Source: Candidatus Faecivivens stercoripullorum (GTDB taxonomy: Bacteria > Bacillota > Clostridia > Oscillospirales > Ruminococcaceae). From it: 13,717 nucleotides of DNA. Where the stretch lies: positions 1-13,717 of the forward strand of contig DVLW01000261.1 of NCBI GenBank assembly GCA_018715285.1, read 5' to 3'. Numbering within the stretch: the stretch's first letter is position 1; every line of letters starts with the position of its first letter. Below are positions 1-5,906 of this stretch, one piece after another. Under the pieces are notes generated by a model. That model worked only from the letters and a program-made list of their open reading frames with translations. It searched no databases and had not been told where the DNA came from. The position numbers and the translations under genes are program-made.

Positions 1-888
1 CGGTGTCAGACCGGTAATATCTGTTTTCAGACCAATCGATGCAAAGAAAACCGGACCGAAAAGCATATAGGAATTGATGTCCATCTTTTCGGCAATGTAG
101 TTGGCGTCCTTCAGAGAAGAAAGGATGATACCTGCCAGATATGCGCCGGTGATATCAGCAACGCCAAAATACTCTTCCGCCACATATGCCATGAACATGC
201 ACAGCGCCAATCCCAGAATCGGAACGCGGCGGGTATGCAGATATCGGTCGTCAAATGCCTTGAAGATACGGAAGATTACATAACCCAGCACCAGAGCCAG
301 TACAAAGAACAATGCAGTCATTAGACAGGTGCGTCCGATATTGGCGCTCGGGTCCTTGAATCCCAACACGACAGTCAGGACGATAATTCCGATAACGTCA
401 TCGATAATGGCAGCGCTCATGATGGTTGTTCCGACAATACCTTTCAGATGACCCAGTTCCTGAAGGGCACGGACGGTAATGGAAACGGATGTAGCGGTCA
501 TGATGCAGCCGATCATCATTGCCTTGAGGAAATTTTCGCTTCCCCATGGGCTGAATCCATAGAATACCTCATACAGCAGGGTGCCGCCGATCAACGGTAC
601 CAGTACGCCTGCACAGGCGATCAGAAAAGCGATTACACCGGTGCGTTTCAGATCCTGAATACTGGTTTCCAGTCCGGCAGAGAACATCAGCAGAATAACG
701 CCGATTTCCGCCATAACCGACAAAAAGTCGGTCTGCTGGACAATTCCCAGAACACACGGGCCAATGACCAGGCCGGCTACGATCTCACCGACAACCTGTG
801 GTGCACGCAGTTTGCGGGCCAGAATACCGAAGGCTTTTCCGAATACAATGATAATACACAAATCCCTTAAAACAGAGTAGGCTTCCAC
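1..888 (-). CDS. CPA2-type Na+(K+)/H+ antiporter, C-terminus cut by window edge
   Basis: Integral membrane cation/proton exchanger of the CPA2 (Kef/NapA-like) family, used for pH and Na+/K+ homeostasis. The first 296 residues are visible and the gene continues past base 1. Start is GTG at 888-886, preceded by GGAGG with 7 nt spacing. The reading frame is strongly hydrophobic with many helices. Family hallmarks are PQVVGEIVAG near residues 30-39, LLMFSAGLET near 66-75, the TATSVS stretch at 131-136 (the unwound-helix region), and the double aspartate of AAIIDDVIGI (Asp163-Asp164). In NapA-type exchangers a DD pair is the ion-binding site and goes with electrogenic Na+/H+ exchange, so a sodium exchanger is slightly favoured over a Kef potassium system. 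No TrkA-N or TrkA-C domain is visible, but it would lie beyond the edge. The gene is alone after its own promoter. Confidence 0.9.
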   Translation of the reverse strand, partial: MEAYSVLRDLCIIIVFGKAFGILARKLRAPQVVGEIVAGLVIGPCVLGIVQQTDFLSVMAEIGVILLMFSAGLETSIQDLKRTGVIAFLIACAGVLVPLIGGTLLYEVFYGFSPWGSENFLKAMMIGCIMTATSVSITVRALQELGHLKGIVGTTIMSAAIIDDVIGIIVLTVVLGFKDPSANIGRTCLMTALFFVLALVLGYVIFRIFKAFDDRYLHTRRVPILGLALCMFMAYVAEEYFGVADITGAYLAGIILSSLKDANYIAEKMDINSYMLFGPVFFASIGLKTDITGLTP

Positions 889-938
889 CCAAATTCCTCC
901 TGTCAGCCGTTTAAAATAACGGTTTTTTCCAACTAACG

Positions 939-967
939 ATTATAGCATAAAGGAAAGCTGTTTGCAA
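939..967 (-). promoter_or_regulatory. Sigma-A-type promoter of the antiporter gene
   Basis: On the minus strand a -35 box TTGCAA (967-962) and a perfect -10 TATAAT (944-939) are separated by 17 bp, about 50 bp upstream of the GTG start of the antiporter. The predicted leader holds a small hairpin (CCGTT/AACGG, 907-922) just before the GGAGG ribosome binding site; this stem is short and its role is unknown. Confidence 0.7.
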
Positions 968-1030
968 AGGAAAAATGAACAAATTGTGTATAAGCACGGA
1001 AAAAGGTTTTTGCTTTTCCGATGAATTGTG

Positions 1031-1081
1031 AAAAAAACCGACAGGCAGAGATTTACCTTTTTTCGGTGAATTCTACCTGTC
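1031..1081 (-). terminator. Intrinsic terminator of the glycosylase-acetyltransferase unit
   Basis: Read on the minus strand, GACAGGTAGA (1081-1072) pairs with TCTGCCTGTC (1049-1040) to give a 10-bp stem with one G-T wobble. It is followed after GG by seven T residues (1037-1031). The 5' arm lies within the last codons of the acetyltransferase gene and the stop codon (1055-1053) sits in the 22-nt loop. Termination signal and coding sequence therefore overlap. Confidence 0.75.
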
Positions 1082-1883
1082 CAGTTGCGGTCTGCTGAGC
1101 GTCCATCTGCGGCAGATAAAAAACTTCATAATGGTGTCCCGGCTGGTAGCCGAGTTTCTGCGCCAGGGCAACACTTGCCAGATTGGCAGCATCCCAGCTG
1201 GGATAAAGTCCTTTGTCCAGACAGGTGAGAATCAGCTTTGCACAGACAGCCAGTGCAAGTCCTTTGCGGCGATAGTTTTCATTTGTATCGACTTCAATTT
1301 CAATTCCGCCCTGATAGATGGTATAACTTGTCGCTCCAGCCGCAGGTTGTCCCATCGGGTCGATGGCAAGAAATCCAAGGCCGCGCTGGACAAAATCGCT
1401 GGCAGATGAAAAGTTGGAGACAAAATCACACATCCATTTTTCTTTCAGACAGCGTGCATACCATCTTTCGTCTATCGGAACAATTGTGAATCCATCTGGC
1501 AGGCTTCTGGCGTATTCTTCCAGCTTGTTCCGGTCAAAATGGGTTTCTTTTTGAATGGTGTACCGGTCAAATGTCTGCGCATCCGGCCAGATGGACAAAA
1601 TGCGTTCCTTCCAGCTTTCAGTCTGCCGGTCACCGCATCCCAGCAGCGGAACTGTTACATTGCGAATCAAGGCTTCTGCGCCAGATGTATTCGGGTCACC
1701 TGCAAAAAATGCAAAATCACCCGTTATCGTCCGGACGGCAGACGGTTCATCCGGGTCATCTCCCGCGGCCTGTCCCATAACGCCCTGTAATGCTGACCAG
1801 ATTAAGGTTTCCTGCGTATCTGCAAATAAATTCCAGGCTTTTTGCAGTCCTTTATCGGTTAATTCAAAAACCGCTTGCTGCAT
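1053..1883 (-). CDS. GNAT-family N-acetyltransferase
   Basis: Predicted 276-residue cytoplasmic acetyltransferase that would transfer acetyl from acetyl-CoA to an unknown substrate. Start is ATG at 1883-1881 with GGAGG 7 nt upstream; an open frame continues further upstream but lies inside the preceding gene. The C-terminal half carries the GNAT core: a beta strand IEIEVDT near 195-200, then the acetyl-CoA pyrophosphate-binding loop NYRRKGLA at 203-210 (R/Q-x-x-G-x-G/A type), a helix, and the late SVALAQKLGY segment (237-246) typical of GNAT enzymes. The long N-terminal part and overall layout resemble the two-part GNAT_acetyltran family (I believe PF12746) rather than short single-domain GNATs. 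It starts 2 nt after the stop of the DNA glycosylase gene, so the two are almost certainly co-transcribed. The substrate cannot be read from the sequence. Confidence 0.8.
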   Translation of the reverse strand: MQQAVFELTDKGLQKAWNLFADTQETLIWSALQGVMGQAAGDDPDEPSAVRTITGDFAFFAGDPNTSGAEALIRNVTVPLLGCGDRQTESWKERILSIWPDAQTFDRYTIQKETHFDRNKLEEYARSLPDGFTIVPIDERWYARCLKEKWMCDFVSNFSSASDFVQRGLGFLAIDPMGQPAAGATSYTIYQGGIEIEVDTNENYRRKGLALAVCAKLILTCLDKGLYPSWDAANLASVALAQKLGYQPGHHYEVFYLPQMDAQQTATGQVEFTEKR

Positions 1884-1885
1884 TT

Positions 1886-2671
1886 TCAGTCCTCCTTCGG
1901 ACAATAGATACGGATATAGTGAAATAAATATTGTTGTGCAACGCCTTTTGGTGCAATCCACGCTGGAAACCCATCAGGATAACACCGGCAGAGAACTTTT
2001 TTAATCCAGGTATCGACCGGAAAAGCGTCCAGCCGGTGGAATCCATACAGCAGGATACATTCTGCTACCTTCGGACCGATACCCTTAACCGTCATCAACT
2101 GCTTTCTGGCTTCCTCCAGCGGCATATGCGCAATTTCATCCAGATTCAGCGTTCCATCCGCGACCTTCTGAGCGGCATCCAGTATGTATTTGGTACGGAA
2201 ACCGGCGCGGACAGGTGCGAGTGTCTCGGGTGTCTGTACAGACAGCTGCTGAGGTGTGGGAAAATTTCCGTCGGTGCCAAAGCCATTGCATAGACGGTCG
2301 ATAATTCCACGGATGCGCGGAATATTATTATTGGCACTGATAATAAAGGAAATCAGTGTTTCCCATGGCTGCTGACGGAGAATCCGGATACCGCCGCATT
2401 TTTCCACAGCAGCGGATAAGGTCTGATCGGCAGCAAAAACCGTTTTCCAGCGGTCATAATCTTCCTGTAAATCAAGGTATTCCATCCAGAAATCCGGGTC
2501 AGAACCGGTAATCAAAAGGGTATCTTCCTGTTGGCAGAGTGTCGCGTAATGGTCACCTGCCCATCCGACAAAACTGCCGTCCGGCTGCTCTTCCCATCGG
2601 AAACATTGGCCGCACATCAGGGTATCCCGCAATGAAAAGCCGTGCGGGAGCGGCAGAGAAAAATTGTCCAT
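1886..2671 (-). CDS. ogg: 8-oxoguanine DNA glycosylase/AP lyase (OGG1 type)
   Basis: Bifunctional base-excision repair enzyme that removes 8-oxoguanine paired with C and nicks the abasic strand. Predicted 261 residues. Start is ATG at 2671-2669 after AAAGGAG with 5 nt spacing; 25 further in-frame upstream codons have no comparable signal. The N-terminal OGG domain has the CGQCFRW block (20-26). The central part has the OGG NNN motif (SANNNIPRI, Asn114-116) that in human OGG1 contacts the cytosine side. The helix-hairpin-helix-GPD motif is VKGIGPKVAEC (195-205), with catalytic lysine Lys201 (equivalent to human Lys249) and aspartate Asp220 in FPVDTW (human Asp268). There is no iron-sulfur cysteine cluster, which separates it from EndoIII and MutY. 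Length fits clostridial Ogg proteins, which are shorter than the human one. It is the first gene of a two-gene unit with the acetyltransferase. Confidence 0.92.
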   Translation of the reverse strand: MDNFSLPLPHGFSLRDTLMCGQCFRWEEQPDGSFVGWAGDHYATLCQQEDTLLITGSDPDFWMEYLDLQEDYDRWKTVFAADQTLSAAVEKCGGIRILRQQPWETLISFIISANNNIPRIRGIIDRLCNGFGTDGNFPTPQQLSVQTPETLAPVRAGFRTKYILDAAQKVADGTLNLDEIAHMPLEEARKQLMTVKGIGPKVAECILLYGFHRLDAFPVDTWIKKVLCRCYPDGFPAWIAPKGVAQQYLFHYIRIYCPKED

Positions 2672-2716
2672 TTTGGCTCCTTTCGGGGCTGCGAAAAAAT
2701 GTTTTTGTTTTCTTTT

Positions 2717-2746
2717 ATTATAACAGAAGATGTGGTATAATAACAA
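2717..2746 (-). promoter_or_regulatory. Promoter of the ogg-GNAT unit
   Basis: On the minus strand TTGTTA (2746-2741) and TATAAT (2722-2717) are 18 bp apart, and TGT immediately before the -10 makes it an extended -10. The -10 lies about 45 bp upstream of the ogg start. Its -35 shares base 2741 with the -10 of the divergent plus-strand promoter. Confidence 0.65.
2733..2741 (+). promoter_or_regulatory. Extended -10 element for the DUF6062-like gene
   Basis: TGGTATAAT on the plus strand is a full extended -10 (TGn-TATAAT) about 100 bp before the start at 2844. The -35 at the expected distance (around 2712-2718) is T-rich and a poor match to TTGACA, as is common for extended -10 promoters. A second TATAAT at 2748-2753 has no recognisable -35. 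Confidence 0.5.
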
Positions 2747-2843
2747 GTATAATCTGGAGTGGTATGCTCTTGATTACCCATGGGAATTTGTGGGGATTTA
2801 AAAGTATTATGATGGCGCTTGACAGTGCAGAAAGGAACATAGG

Positions 2844-3554
2844 ATGAGAGACAGTATCTATACGATACCGGTCAGTGAGGTTTTTGAACCTAAATGTGGC
2901 TGCCCGATCTGTCGGATGCGGGATATGCTGGAAAAACGCTGTATCGAATATATCATGGGTGCCGCGATGATGGAGCCGGATATCCGCATGGAAACCAATC
3001 GTCTGGGTTTTTGTACCGATCATTTTGAGATGATGCTTGGACAGAAAAACCGTCTGTCGCTGGCTTTGATGCTGGAAAGCCTGCTCGGAGAGCTGAGAAA
3101 GAACGGATACCGTGATATTCTTGCGAAAGCGGAGGCCAAACCGCGCAAACGTGCCGGAATGAAGACGATCAATGATACCTGTTTTGTATGCAGCCAGATT
3201 GAACAGGCAATGGATGGAATGATTAATACAGTGCTGCGCCAGTGGGCAAAGGATGAGAGTTTTAAAACGCTGTTTTCCGAGCAGCAGTACATATGCCTGC
3301 CGCATGCTGAAAAACTGCTGACAGCCGGTCATGATACCCTTTCCAAAAAAGAGTATCCGGCATTTAAGGCAATGGTTATCTCTCTGCTTGACCGGCATCT
3401 GGAAGCTGTTGGTGGAGATGTATCCCATTTCTGCCGGATGTTTGATTACCGCAATGCAGGACCGGATGCCGACTGGGGCAATTCCAGGGATTCTATTGAA
3501 CGGGCAATTCTGGCGCTGTCCACCCGTGATTTTCACACCGGTGAGACAGACTGA
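2844..3554 (+). CDS. DUF6062-like cysteine-rich protein
   Basis: Predicted 236-residue soluble protein of unknown function. From its opening (residues 1-23, IYTIPV then a CxCPxC cluster) I recognise it as a DUF6062-type protein, a family known mainly from Clostridia; this rests on memory of the family. Start is ATG with AGAAAGGA 7 nt upstream. Two similar cysteine/histidine units are visible. The first has Cys20-x2-Cys23 followed by Cys57-x2-His60. The second has Cys113-x2-Cys116 followed by Cys151-x2-His154. The CxxC-to-CxxH spacing is nearly the same in both (33 and 34 residues), which suggests a duplicated metal-binding module, probably for zinc. Cys18 and Cys197 lie outside this pattern. 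No signal peptide or membrane helix is seen. It is transcribed divergently from ogg and stands alone on the plus strand. Confidence 0.7.
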   Translation: MRDSIYTIPVSEVFEPKCGCPICRMRDMLEKRCIEYIMGAAMMEPDIRMETNRLGFCTDHFEMMLGQKNRLSLALMLESLLGELRKNGYRDILAKAEAKPRKRAGMKTINDTCFVCSQIEQAMDGMINTVLRQWAKDESFKTLFSEQQYICLPHAEKLLTAGHDTLSKKEYPAFKAMVISLLDRHLEAVGGDVSHFCRMFDYRNAGPDADWGNSRDSIERAILALSTRDFHTGETD

Positions 3555-3617
3555 GCGGATGTTCGAACAGAAAAATGAAAAAATCCGGTTTTGCTTCTGA
3601 CATTTTTCACCGGCCAA

Positions 3618-3843
3618 TGTGGAAAAGAATGAAAAAAATCTGGAATGGGGGAAAACGGTCGAATTCCGATTTTGACGAAGTTTATCCACCGTTTCAACAG
3701 AGTTTTCCACATTCTATCCTGGGGATTCAGATGAAGTTTTCCACATTTTACAGCTGCAAGAATCCCCAAAACTCATACACGTTTCCGGGTGTATCCTGAT
3801 TTTTTACCGAAAAATCGTTCGGTCTTATCAATATGGTGGATAA
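3618..3843. promoter_or_regulatory. Cluster of five DnaA-box-like sites
   Basis: Five 9-mers each differ by one base from the DnaA box TTATNCACA. They are TTTTCCACA at 3618-3626 (minus), 3703-3711 (plus) and 3737-3745 (plus), and TTATCCACC at 3682-3690 (plus) and 3835-3843 (minus). Two consecutive sites are 21 bp apart, close to two helical turns. With equal base frequencies I estimate by hand about 0.3 such sites in a region this long. DnaA binding (a titration, regulatory or origin-like site) is an inference; there is no dnaA or dnaN gene nearby. Confidence 0.4.
3720..3768. repeat. 9-bp inverted repeat enclosing a DnaA-box-like site
   Basis: TGGGGATTC (3720-3728) is perfectly repeated in inverse orientation as GAATCCCCA (3760-3768), with 31 bp between the arms. 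The enclosed part contains the TTTTCCACA at 3737-3745. No T-run follows, so it is not a terminator. It may be an operator for a dimeric regulator, or an RNA or cruciform stem. Confidence 0.5.
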
Positions 3844-3925
3844 CTGGTGTTTAGCCTGTTGGATGTATGAACAGATGATTTTTGCGCAGACTTTTTCATA
3901 TATTGTATATGCAGGAGGTTTGCAG

Positions 3926-4768
3926 ATGAATCATCAAAATAAATACACACAGGATTTAATAAAAGGACAGTCTTCTACCAATACCGCTTTGATGGCGGCA
4001 GACGATCAGGAACCATCTACAGCAGAATCTGGACAGGAAATGATCGATGGGATTCCGGAAAATGGGGTAAAGGATATGGGGTCGGTGCTGACTGGATCGA
4101 AGCACCTGATTCATTGTCTGACGGTAATCGGGCAGATTGAAGGACATTATATCCTGCCGCCCCAGAATAAAACCACCAAGTATGAACATGTCATTCCTCA
4201 GCTGGCCGCAATTGAGGAAAGCGAGGAAATCAAAGGATTGCTGATTCTTCTGAATACGGTTGGCGGCGATGTTGAAGCAGGGCTTGCAATTGCAGAACTG
4301 ATTGCCGGGATGAAAAAGCCGACGGTGTCTGTCGTACTTGGCGGTGGTCATTCGATTGGTGTGCCGCTGGCGGTATCGGCAAGAGAGAGCTTTATCGTTC
4401 CGAGTGCGACGATGACCATCCATCCGGTACGGATGAATGGTCTGGTACTGGGCGTTCCGCAGAGCTTTTCTTACTTTGAAAAGATGCAGGATCGTATTAC
4501 ACGGTTTGTAACCGATAATTCCCGTATCAGTCGGGAAGAATTTGTCCGTCTGATGATGGCGACCGGTGAACTTGCTATGGACGTGGGAACGTCGATTGAC
4601 GGTGAAGAAGCCGTTTCGCTGGGATTGATTGACCATCTGGGTGGATTGTCGGATGCAATCGAGTGCCTCTATCGCATGATCGATGAGGAAGAGGAGAAAA
4701 ATGAGAAAAAATCCGGCAGCAAAAAAGAAAAGAAAAAAGACGGGGGTGACAAACCATGCCGCTCCTGA
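3926..4768 (+). CDS. tepA: TepA-type ClpP-like serine protease
   Basis: Predicted 280-residue cytoplasmic serine protease of the ClpP/crotonase fold, TepA (YmfB) branch. B. subtilis TepA has been linked to protein export and to degrading small acid-soluble spore proteins in germination. Start is ATG after AGGAGG with 7 nt spacing; the frame is open upstream but lacks a comparable site. The core begins near residue 62. The oxyanion-hole glycines are in NTVGGDVEAG (110-119). The nucleophile is Ser143 in GGGHSIGVPLA and the general base is His166 in MTIHPVRM. The first ~55 residues are polar and the C-terminus (253-275) is a run of Glu and Lys, both likely disordered. It overlaps the YlzJ-like gene by 13 nt and begins the operon that includes ftsK. 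Confidence 0.88.
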   Translation: MNHQNKYTQDLIKGQSSTNTALMAADDQEPSTAESGQEMIDGIPENGVKDMGSVLTGSKHLIHCLTVIGQIEGHYILPPQNKTTKYEHVIPQLAAIEESEEIKGLLILLNTVGGDVEAGLAIAELIAGMKKPTVSVVLGGGHSIGVPLAVSARESFIVPSATMTIHPVRMNGLVLGVPQSFSYFEKMQDRITRFVTDNSRISREEFVRLMMATGELAMDVGTSIDGEEAVSLGLIDHLGGLSDAIECLYRMIDEEEEKNEKKSGSKKEKKKDGGDKPCRS

Positions 4769-4965
4769 CCGTCATTGACCTGAATGAACCCGGGGTTTGG
4801 CAGCCAATGCCGCAGGTACAGCTTTTCCGGGAGGAAAACGGCCGTGTGGCAGAGTGTGTGCGGCAGGGAGATGACTGGTGTCTGAGACGGTTGATTTCAA
4901 CCGATCCCCGGGATTATCTTGATCCGGCACTGCAGCCGGGTCAGAAATTTCATCCACAGTTTTAA
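4756..4965 (+). CDS. ylzJ: YlzJ-like small protein
   Basis: Predicted 69-residue protein of unknown function. It resembles the YlzJ-like family through its C-terminal half, with RRLISTDPRDYLDP (44-57) followed by QPGQKF. Its position also fits: in B. subtilis ylzJ sits between tepA and spoIIIE. The start ATG lies inside tepA (13-nt overlap) and is preceded by a GGGGGTG purine run, so translation is probably coupled. No membrane segment or signal peptide is visible. The call rests on recognising the motif and on gene order; an unrelated small protein is possible but less likely. Confidence 0.65.
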   Translation: MPLLTVIDLNEPGVWQPMPQVQLFREENGRVAECVRQGDDWCLRRLISTDPRDYLDPALQPGQKFHPQF

Positions 4966-4967
4966 CA

Positions 4968-4985
4968 GCCTGTCTTTTGACGGGC
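4968..4985 (+). other. Hairpin in the ylzJ-uppP gap
   Basis: GCCTGTC and GACGGGC form a 7-bp stem with one G-T wobble around a TTTT loop, 27 nt before the uppP start. There is no following T-run, so it should not terminate transcription. It could mark an mRNA processing or stability site between the two genes; this is an inference. Confidence 0.4.
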
Positions 4986-5011
4986 ATGACATAATCCAAA
5001 GGAGACAGAAT

Positions 5012-5884
5012 ATGACGTATTTAGAGGCAATTTTGCAGGGTATCCTGCAGGGACTGACAGAATTTCTTCCGGTGTCCAGTTCAGGACATCTGTCGCTGTT
5101 TCAGCATTTTACCGGTTCCAGCGGTGACACTGGAATTTTCTTTTCTCTGATGCTCCATCTGGGGACGCTGATTGCGGTATTTATCGCTTTCCGGCATACC
5201 ATCTGGCAGCTGATACTCGAGTTCTTTTCGATGATCTGGGACATCCTGCGCGGGAAGTTCAGTTGGAAAGAACGGAGCGAATACCGGAATATGCTGATTA
5301 TGCTGATGATTTCCTGTATTCCGCTGCTTTTGGTAGTGGTGCTCAAGGATTTCTATGAGAGCTTTTCGACAGATAATGATATTGTCTGGGAAGGTATCTT
5401 TTTCCTCGTGACAGCGATTATACTGTTTATCGGTGACCACACCGGAAAACGTACCAAAGGCCCTGGTGATATTACCCCTAAAGACGCATTGACTGTCGGT
5501 GTTTTCCAGGCGATCGCACCGCTGCCGGGTGTTTCCCGCAGCGGTTCGACCATCTCTGGCGGCATGATTTCCGGATTTGATCGGGACACAGCTGTACAGT
5601 ATTCATTCATTCTGGGTATTCCGGTCATCCTTGCAAGTTCGCTGATAGAACTGCTGGATGCGACTCCGGCAGATTTTGCAACTGGCATCGGACCAGTACT
5701 GGTCGGCATGGTGGTTGCTGCTGTTGTCGGCCTGCTGGCAATCAAGATGGTACGGTATATTTCGCGCAGTGACAAGTTTGGCATTTTTGTCTGGTACACG
5801 GCGATTCTGGGTGTCGTAGTCTGCGGCATTGGAATCTTTGAACGGATTGTAGGTATGAATATCGTCAGCTATCTGGCGGGTTAA
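5012..5884 (+). CDS. uppP: Undecaprenyl-diphosphatase (UppP/BacA)
   Basis: Polytopic membrane enzyme that dephosphorylates undecaprenyl diphosphate to the monophosphate, recycling the lipid carrier for peptidoglycan and other wall polymers. Over-expression of this family gives bacitracin resistance. Predicted 290 residues, close to the usual family length. Start is ATG after AAAGGAGA; the frame is open further upstream but enters the ylzJ-like gene. The first signature is QGLTEFLPVSSSGH (13-26), with the (E/Q)xxxE pair Gln13/Glu17 and His26. The second is PGVSRSGST (172-180), with the catalytic arginine Arg176 (Arg174 in E. coli BacA). Several hydrophobic helices lie between and after the motifs. 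It sits between ylzJ and ftsK, 22 nt before the latter. Confidence 0.95.
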   Translation: MTYLEAILQGILQGLTEFLPVSSSGHLSLFQHFTGSSGDTGIFFSLMLHLGTLIAVFIAFRHTIWQLILEFFSMIWDILRGKFSWKERSEYRNMLIMLMISCIPLLLVVVLKDFYESFSTDNDIVWEGIFFLVTAIILFIGDHTGKRTKGPGDITPKDALTVGVFQAIAPLPGVSRSGSTISGGMISGFDRDTAVQYSFILGIPVILASSLIELLDATPADFATGIGPVLVGMVVAAVVGLLAIKMVRYISRSDKFGIFVWYTAILGVVVCGIGIFERIVGMNIVSYLAG

Positions 5885-5906
5885 GCGGATACATAGAGGA
5901 AAGGGT

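Larger units (their letters stand above)
3555..3925. other. 371-bp non-coding region between DUF6062-like gene and tepA
   Basis: No convincing gene in either strand. The contents are five DnaA-box-like 9-mers and an inverted repeat (listed separately), a 6-bp hairpin ACCGAA/TTCGGT at 3806-3823, and a loose CCGGT/ACCGG pairing at 3585-3613 without a T-run. None of these is a convincing terminator for the upstream gene. The AGGAGG at 3913-3918 serves tepA. A promoter for the tepA operon must lie here or further upstream, but I could not identify one with good -35 and -10 boxes. Confidence 0.6.

Noticed and set aside
985..993. Perfect DnaA box TTATACACA (minus) upstream of the antiporter promoter
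   Set aside because: A single match; about 0.4 are expected by chance in a window of this size, and it is not part of a cluster.
3672..3677. TTGACG as a -35 box
   Set aside because: No -10-like hexamer at 16-18 bp downstream.
2718..3710. 330-residue minus-strand open frame opposite the DUF6062-like gene
   Set aside because: The plus-strand gene has a good ribosome binding site, promoter and patterned Cys/His ligands; the reverse frame shows none of these.
3882..3910. TTGCGC and TATATT/GTATAT as a tepA promoter
   Set aside because: Spacings are wrong or the start of transcription would fall on the AGGAGG ribosome binding site.
4950..4958. TCATCCACA as a sixth DnaA-box-like site
   Set aside because: One mismatch only, but isolated and inside the ylzJ-like coding region; single sites of this quality are expected by chance.
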